Origin: Bacteroidales bacterium UBA1035
GTDB taxonomy: Bacteria > Bacteroidota > Bacteroidia > Bacteroidales > Dysgonomonadaceae
Length of the DNA stretch: 55,194 nt
Reading direction: 5' to 3'
Assembly (NCBI GenBank): GCA_002316835.1
Contig: DCEG01000047.1
Location: 1 to 55,194, forward strand
How positions within the stretch are numbered: position 1 is the first letter of the stretch; every line of letters starts with the position of its first letter. This document shows positions 50,870-55,194 of this stretch, one piece after another. The notes under the pieces are model-generated. The model had not been told where the DNA came from, made no database searches, and saw nothing but the letters and a program-made list of their open reading frames with translations. Made by a program: the position numbers and the translations under genes.

Positions 50870-53800
50870 ATGTCTTTTTATAGTATGCGAAAACAAATTT
50901 TGTTATTTATCATCATATTTACGTCTGTTTTTTGTGGTAAAAGTAGTATGCTTAAAGCACAAGTAACAAACGCCGAAAACTTCAATATCTCATATTTAAC
51001 TATGGATAATGGGTTATTACATAATTATGTTGATGATATATTTAAAGACAGTCGTGGTTTTCTATGGTTTTCTACCGGAAGCGGTTTATCACGATACGAT
51101 GGATATAATTATGTTCATTACAGCATGAACACCCAACCGACGAGATTAAAAGGCAATTTTGTTCGTAAAGTATGTGAAGATAAATACAACAGGCTGTGGA
51201 TTATTTCCGACGGAGGATTAGATATTCTTGACTTGAATTCGGCAAAATTAGTTTCTCTACAAAAGGATGAAGAAACGCCTTTACCATTTTTAAATTCGCC
51301 AATATTAAATATTCTTCATGATAGTCAGGGTGACATATGGTTATACTCAAATAATGCCATATACAAAATTGTTTTCAATTCCATTGGAGAAATTGATGAT
51401 GTACTCGTTTTAAAAAATATTATTGGAGTTATACCTTTTGTTGCTTTAGAAGATATCGATAAGGATGGTAACATTTGGACTGGCATAAATGATGAAGTTT
51501 GCAAAATTTATGAGTCAAAAGATAAGCAGTTAACGGCTATACCGGTATCATCTGAGTTGAAATTCGAAGATAACACGCTTATCACGAGCTTTGCTTTGAG
51601 AAACAATGAGGTCTGGATAGGAACCGACAGAGGTTTAGTGAAGTTTTTTCGAAAAGAGGGGAAAAGCGTGACATACAATCACAGTAATCTGGATTCAAAA
51701 TCCTTGACTCAGGATTATATAACATATTTGTCGTTAACATACAATAATCTTCTTTTGGTGGGCACATATCAGGGACTAAATATTTATAATCCTGCAAGCG
51801 ACAATTTTGATCACGTTACAATTCAGAAAACTATCAGAAGTGACAGATTAAACAGCGATTTTATTAATTGTATTTTTTCAGATCAGCATATTATCTGGTG
51901 TGGTACGGAGACAGGTGGAATTAATAAACTAAATCCACGTAGCTTACAAGTTATTAATTACGCACACGATGAAAACAAGAAAAATAGCATATCTAAGAAT
52001 CCCGTAAACACAATTTATGAGGATACCAATAATGAGCTTTGGATTGGCACGGTAGAAGGAGGATTGAACAAAAAACATAAAAATGACAGCTTTACTCACT
52101 TTACCCAGTCTTCTTCAACAAAGTTGAGTCATAATTCAGTTAGTGCAATAACCGAAGATAATATAGGCAATCTGTGGGTTGGTACCTGGGGAAGTGGAAT
52201 TTCATTAATCGATCTTAAATATCCTGAAAGGCCTTCACATAAATATATCAATTCAGATACTCGTCCTTCTTTTCTAATCGATTATGTGGGAGCATTGTGT
52301 TATGATAAAATTAATAATGGTGTTTGGATTGGAACGAATCAGGGATTGTATTTTTATGATATTATTGAAGATGAAGTTCGCATACCGTTTAAGGCTTCCA
52401 ACGATATTAATGGTTGTATTGGTGCTGTTATAGATGAAAATGATCAATTATGGGTCGGTTGTACCGAAGGAGTATATGCTATCGATTTAAATAAAAAAGA
52501 AAGCGGTGATTTTAAATATAAGCATTTTAAATACAAATTAGATGATCCCGGTTCTGAACTAGTTGATAGAATTACAAGCCTTTATTTGACTTCTGATTCG
52601 GTCTTATGGCTTGGAAGTGATGGATTTGGAGCATATAGGAGGGAAATAGCCGAGAATGGGGAGATTTCATTCAAATCTTACACCACTGCCAACGGATTAG
52701 CCAATAATAACGTGAGAGGAATTTTAGAGGATAAGTTAGGTCGAATCTGGATTGCAACAAATTATGGACTCTCGTGTTTTAATATTGACCAAAATATTTT
52801 TTTAAATTTTTATTACCATGATGGATTAATTTCCAATCAATTCTATTGGAATGCCTATTTTAATTCACACGATGGATTACTATATTTTGGAACAACTGAT
52901 GGCCTTTGTGTAATTGACCCGCTCAGTAAATTTAATTTTAGTAATTATCAAAATCAAAAAGTAGTTTTTACAAAACTTTTAATTGATAATAGAGAAATAA
53001 TACCTGGCAATAACTACATTAAGAATGACATTTCTGTTGTTAGAGAGTTATCCATTCATGAGAGGGATAAATCTTTTACACTTGAGTTTTCATCATTAAG
53101 TTATAATAATCAAAGTGATTTTGTTTATAAATATAAATTGGTAGGATTTGATGATGAATGGATCGAAGTAACTTCCGGTACTCCGTATGCCAGCTACATG
53201 AACTTAGCTCCCGGACAATATACATTTCAAGTCAAATATGTTGCCAAAAACGAAGATGAAAATCAGGCTGATCAGATAACTTCAATGAATATCAGAATAA
53301 GACCCTCTTTTTACAAAACCTCTTGGTTTGTTTTTTTTGTGATCATCACTCTAATATCAATTATTATTTTTTTAAACTACGTGCGAATTCGTTCACTCGA
53401 AAAACGACAAAAAGTGCTGCAACAAGTAGTTGATGAGAGAACAAAAAAATTGAACGATCAAAAAGAAGTTTTAGAACATCAAAAACAAGAACTTTTTAAC
53501 ACAAATATTTTGTTGACTCAACAAAATGACAAAATACTGAGTCAACAATCTCAAATTCTGGAGATGTCGAAAAAGGTTCAAAAAACAACTAAAGATAAGA
53601 TTTCCTTTTTTACCAATGTCTCGCACGAATTAAGAACGCCGCTTACGTTGATAATAGGGCCAATAGAAAGAGCACTAAAGCTAAGCAAAGAAAAAAAGGT
53701 CGTAGAGCAATTGAGATTAATAGATGACAGTTCTAAATATCTACTCACTTTGATTAATCAACTTATGGATTTTCAGAAAGTTGAGTCAGATAAATTTGAC

Positions 53801-55138
53801 GTTAATTACACAAAAGGAAATTTTATCGACTTTGTGGGATCCATAATTACTCCTTTTAGGTTTTTAGCTGATAATAGAGGTGTAACGTTAAGAAGTTTTT
53901 ATAGAACGAATTACCCGATTTCTTTTTTTGACCATGACGCACTACATAAAATTCTGACAAACCTTTTATCGAATGCAATTAAATTTACTCCTAATGGGGG
54001 TAATGTGTCCATTTATTTTGCTTCTTTTTTAAATAAAATGTCAAAAAAAATTATATATATATGTGTTAAAGACTCAGGTATTGGTTTACCCGATGATGAT
54101 GTTGAAAAAATATTTAACAGGTTCTATCAGACACAAAATCAGGTTCAAAATGCAGTTGTTGGCCAGAGCGGGACAGGTATCGGACTTTATTTGATAAAGC
54201 ACATTGTTAATGAGTTGGGTGGAGAAATTTATGCGAAAAACAATAGAGGAAACGGATGTTCATTTAGAATTTTGTTGCCATTGGTTGAAGAGGAGACTAA
54301 AGAAATAAAAAAATATTTTAAAGACGAACTTGAAGAAAAAACAAATTATGTAAATAAGCGCAATTTATCTTCAAAATCACTAACCTTTTTAGTTGTAGAA
54401 GATAATAAGGAGATGCGAAACTATATATGCTCAATATTGGATGATTATTATCGTACAATTTCTGCAGAGAATGGGGTAGAAGCATTAAAGATACTGGAAA
54501 ATGGAAATATTGATTTTGTTATCAGTGACTTAATGATGCCGCATATGGATGGAATTGAATTATCGAAAAGAATTAAAGAGAATTTATCCATTTCACATAT
54601 TCCTTTTTTAATGCTGACTGCTAAAACATCAAATGTTGATAAAATAGAGAGTTACAGGGTTGGGGTAGATGCATATTTAACTAAACCTTTTAGCGAAGAT
54701 ATATTAATAGCCAGAATTAATAATATATTGGAATCCCGCAGACGCTATCAAAGAAAATTTTCAATCGAGATGAATCCCGAATTATTTGAATTTGAAGAAG
54801 ATTCAAAAGACAAGATTTTTTTGGAGAAAGCCCTAGAAATAATGAAAGACAATTATAATGATGATTCTTTTACTGTTGATGACTTTGTTGAACTTATGGG
54901 AGTAAGTAAATCTTTACTAAATAAGAAGCTGCAAGCTATCAGTGGAAAATCTCCGGGAATCTTTATTCGTTCTTACAGACTGAACCTGGCCTATAGTCTA
55001 ATCATAAAAAATAAGGAAAGCAAAAACAAAAATATATCTGAAATTGCTTATGAGGTTGGTTTTAGCGACCCAAAATATTTCAGTAAATGTTTTTCAAAAG
55101 ATTTTAACATAACTCCGAGCCAACTAATGAACACCTGA
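50870..55138 (+). CDS. Hybrid two-component system sensor/regulator (HTCS)
   Basis: This 1422-residue single protein senses a sugar outside and binds DNA inside. After a signal/membrane segment come about fourteen Reg_prop beta-propeller repeats (to about residue 720; repeats of the form LWIGT, WVGT) and a Y_Y_Y domain (about 735-805). A membrane helix (about 820-840), a HisKA domain with H919 in SHELRTPL and a HATPase domain follow. A receiver domain with D1220 in ISDLMMPHMDG and a C-terminal AraC helix-turn-helix (ISEIAYEVGFSDPKYFSKCFSKDF) end it. The start could also be the ATG at 50885. It is next to the GH36 gene and presumably activates galactoside-utilisation genes. Confidence 0.95.
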   Translation: MSFYSMRKQILLFIIIFTSVFCGKSSMLKAQVTNAENFNISYLTMDNGLLHNYVDDIFKDSRGFLWFSTGSGLSRYDGYNYVHYSMNTQPTRLKGNFVRKVCEDKYNRLWIISDGGLDILDLNSAKLVSLQKDEETPLPFLNSPILNILHDSQGDIWLYSNNAIYKIVFNSIGEIDDVLVLKNIIGVIPFVALEDIDKDGNIWTGINDEVCKIYESKDKQLTAIPVSSELKFEDNTLITSFALRNNEVWIGTDRGLVKFFRKEGKSVTYNHSNLDSKSLTQDYITYLSLTYNNLLLVGTYQGLNIYNPASDNFDHVTIQKTIRSDRLNSDFINCIFSDQHIIWCGTETGGINKLNPRSLQVINYAHDENKKNSISKNPVNTIYEDTNNELWIGTVEGGLNKKHKNDSFTHFTQSSSTKLSHNSVSAITEDNIGNLWVGTWGSGISLIDLKYPERPSHKYINSDTRPSFLIDYVGALCYDKINNGVWIGTNQGLYFYDIIEDEVRIPFKASNDINGCIGAVIDENDQLWVGCTEGVYAIDLNKKESGDFKYKHFKYKLDDPGSELVDRITSLYLTSDSVLWLGSDGFGAYRREIAENGEISFKSYTTANGLANNNVRGILEDKLGRIWIATNYGLSCFNIDQNIFLNFYYHDGLISNQFYWNAYFNSHDGLLYFGTTDGLCVIDPLSKFNFSNYQNQKVVFTKLLIDNREIIPGNNYIKNDISVVRELSIHERDKSFTLEFSSLSYNNQSDFVYKYKLVGFDDEWIEVTSGTPYASYMNLAPGQYTFQVKYVAKNEDENQADQITSMNIRIRPSFYKTSWFVFFVIITLISIIIFLNYVRIRSLEKRQKVLQQVVDERTKKLNDQKEVLEHQKQELFNTNILLTQQNDKILSQQSQILEMSKKVQKTTKDKISFFTNVSHELRTPLTLIIGPIERALKLSKEKKVVEQLRLIDDSSKYLLTLINQLMDFQKVESDKFDVNYTKGNFIDFVGSIITPFRFLADNRGVTLRSFYRTNYPISFFDHDALHKILTNLLSNAIKFTPNGGNVSIYFASFLNKMSKKIIYICVKDSGIGLPDDDVEKIFNRFYQTQNQVQNAVVGQSGTGIGLYLIKHIVNELGGEIYAKNNRGNGCSFRILLPLVEEETKEIKKYFKDELEEKTNYVNKRNLSSKSLTFLVVEDNKEMRNYICSILDDYYRTISAENGVEALKILENGNIDFVISDLMMPHMDGIELSKRIKENLSISHIPFLMLTAKTSNVDKIESYRVGVDAYLTKPFSEDILIARINNILESRRRYQRKFSIEMNPELFEFEEDSKDKIFLEKALEIMKDNYNDDSFTVDDFVELMGVSKSLLNKKLQAISGKSPGIFIRSYRLNLAYSLIIKNKESKNKNISEIAYEVGFSDPKYFSKCFSKDFNITPSQLMNT

Positions 55139-55194
55139 TATATTATATTTTATGATTATCGGACTTTATATCTAAATTGATTTTTGTAACTTAC

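Noticed and set aside
1..55194. CRISPR arrays, tRNA or rRNA genes, prophage
   Set aside because: I saw no regularly spaced repeats, cloverleaf-like sequences, rRNA motifs, integrases or phage structural genes.

Overview
The window is chromosomal DNA from a member of the Bacteroidota, most likely order Bacteroidales (Dysgonomonadaceae or Paludibacteraceae type). The grounds are the promoters of the TAnnTTTG (-7) type, the lack of strong Shine-Dalgarno sites, a hybrid two-component system (HTCS), proteins that carry SusC-like regulatory domains, the SpeA plus NspC polyamine route, and an AT-rich composition. I cannot name the species from sequence alone. About forty protein genes are supported. 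I see no rRNA, tRNA, CRISPR array or complete insertion sequence.

Positions 1-3690 form a nitric-oxide defence locus on the minus strand: an Rrf2-type regulator, a quinol nitric oxide reductase (norB) and a di-iron Fe-S repair protein (ric). A perfect 9-bp inverted repeat lies ahead of norB and a strand-specific hairpin lies between norB and ric. Positions 3723-8253 hold an ECF sigma factor. Its downstream partner is an anti-sigma/TonB-like membrane protein, followed by a hemolysin III-type protein. A VWA-domain protein is transcribed divergently. Both the partner and the VWA protein carry a carboxypeptidase-regulatory-like domain followed by a short SusC plug-like tail.

Positions 8653-25809 are mostly housekeeping: clpB, a persulfide dioxygenase-like protein plus GNAT gene pair, nspC and speA (polyamines), nadD, a lipoprotein, a serpin, B12-dependent nrdJ, yigZ and topA. 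Strong intrinsic terminators separate many of them. Positions 25817-26179 contain a frameshifted GIY-YIG nuclease gene bracketed by 26-bp imperfect inverted repeats, which looks like a small mobile or repeat-associated element. Positions 26767-29604 hold a two-gene chromate-type transporter, a structured RNA with its own promoter and terminator just ahead of it, and a stand-alone TrpB2 with an attenuator-like hairpin.

Positions 29820-38701 contain a GlsB-like protein, a TetR-fabG pair, a monomeric [FeFe]-hydrogenase-like protein that has lost one predicted H-cluster cysteine, an RluA pseudouridine synthase, a TPR histidine kinase/LuxR regulator pair, and a divergent lipoprotein plus outer-membrane protein. 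The kinase and lipoprotein promoters face each other symmetrically around a CCCC-N5-GGGGG site. Positions 38881-55138 contain arfB, a sugar-nucleotidyltransferase, a CorC/HlyC-type membrane protein and a galactose locus: galM, a sugar/H+ symporter, galK and a Nudix-type (NrtR/AraR-like) regulator. These are followed by an acyl-CoA synthetase-like gene, a GH36 alpha-galactosidase and an HTCS sensor-regulator. Together they suggest use of alpha-galactosides: GH36 releases galactose outside the cytoplasm, the symporter imports it, GalM and GalK process it, and the nucleotidyltransferase may stand in for GalT, which is absent here.
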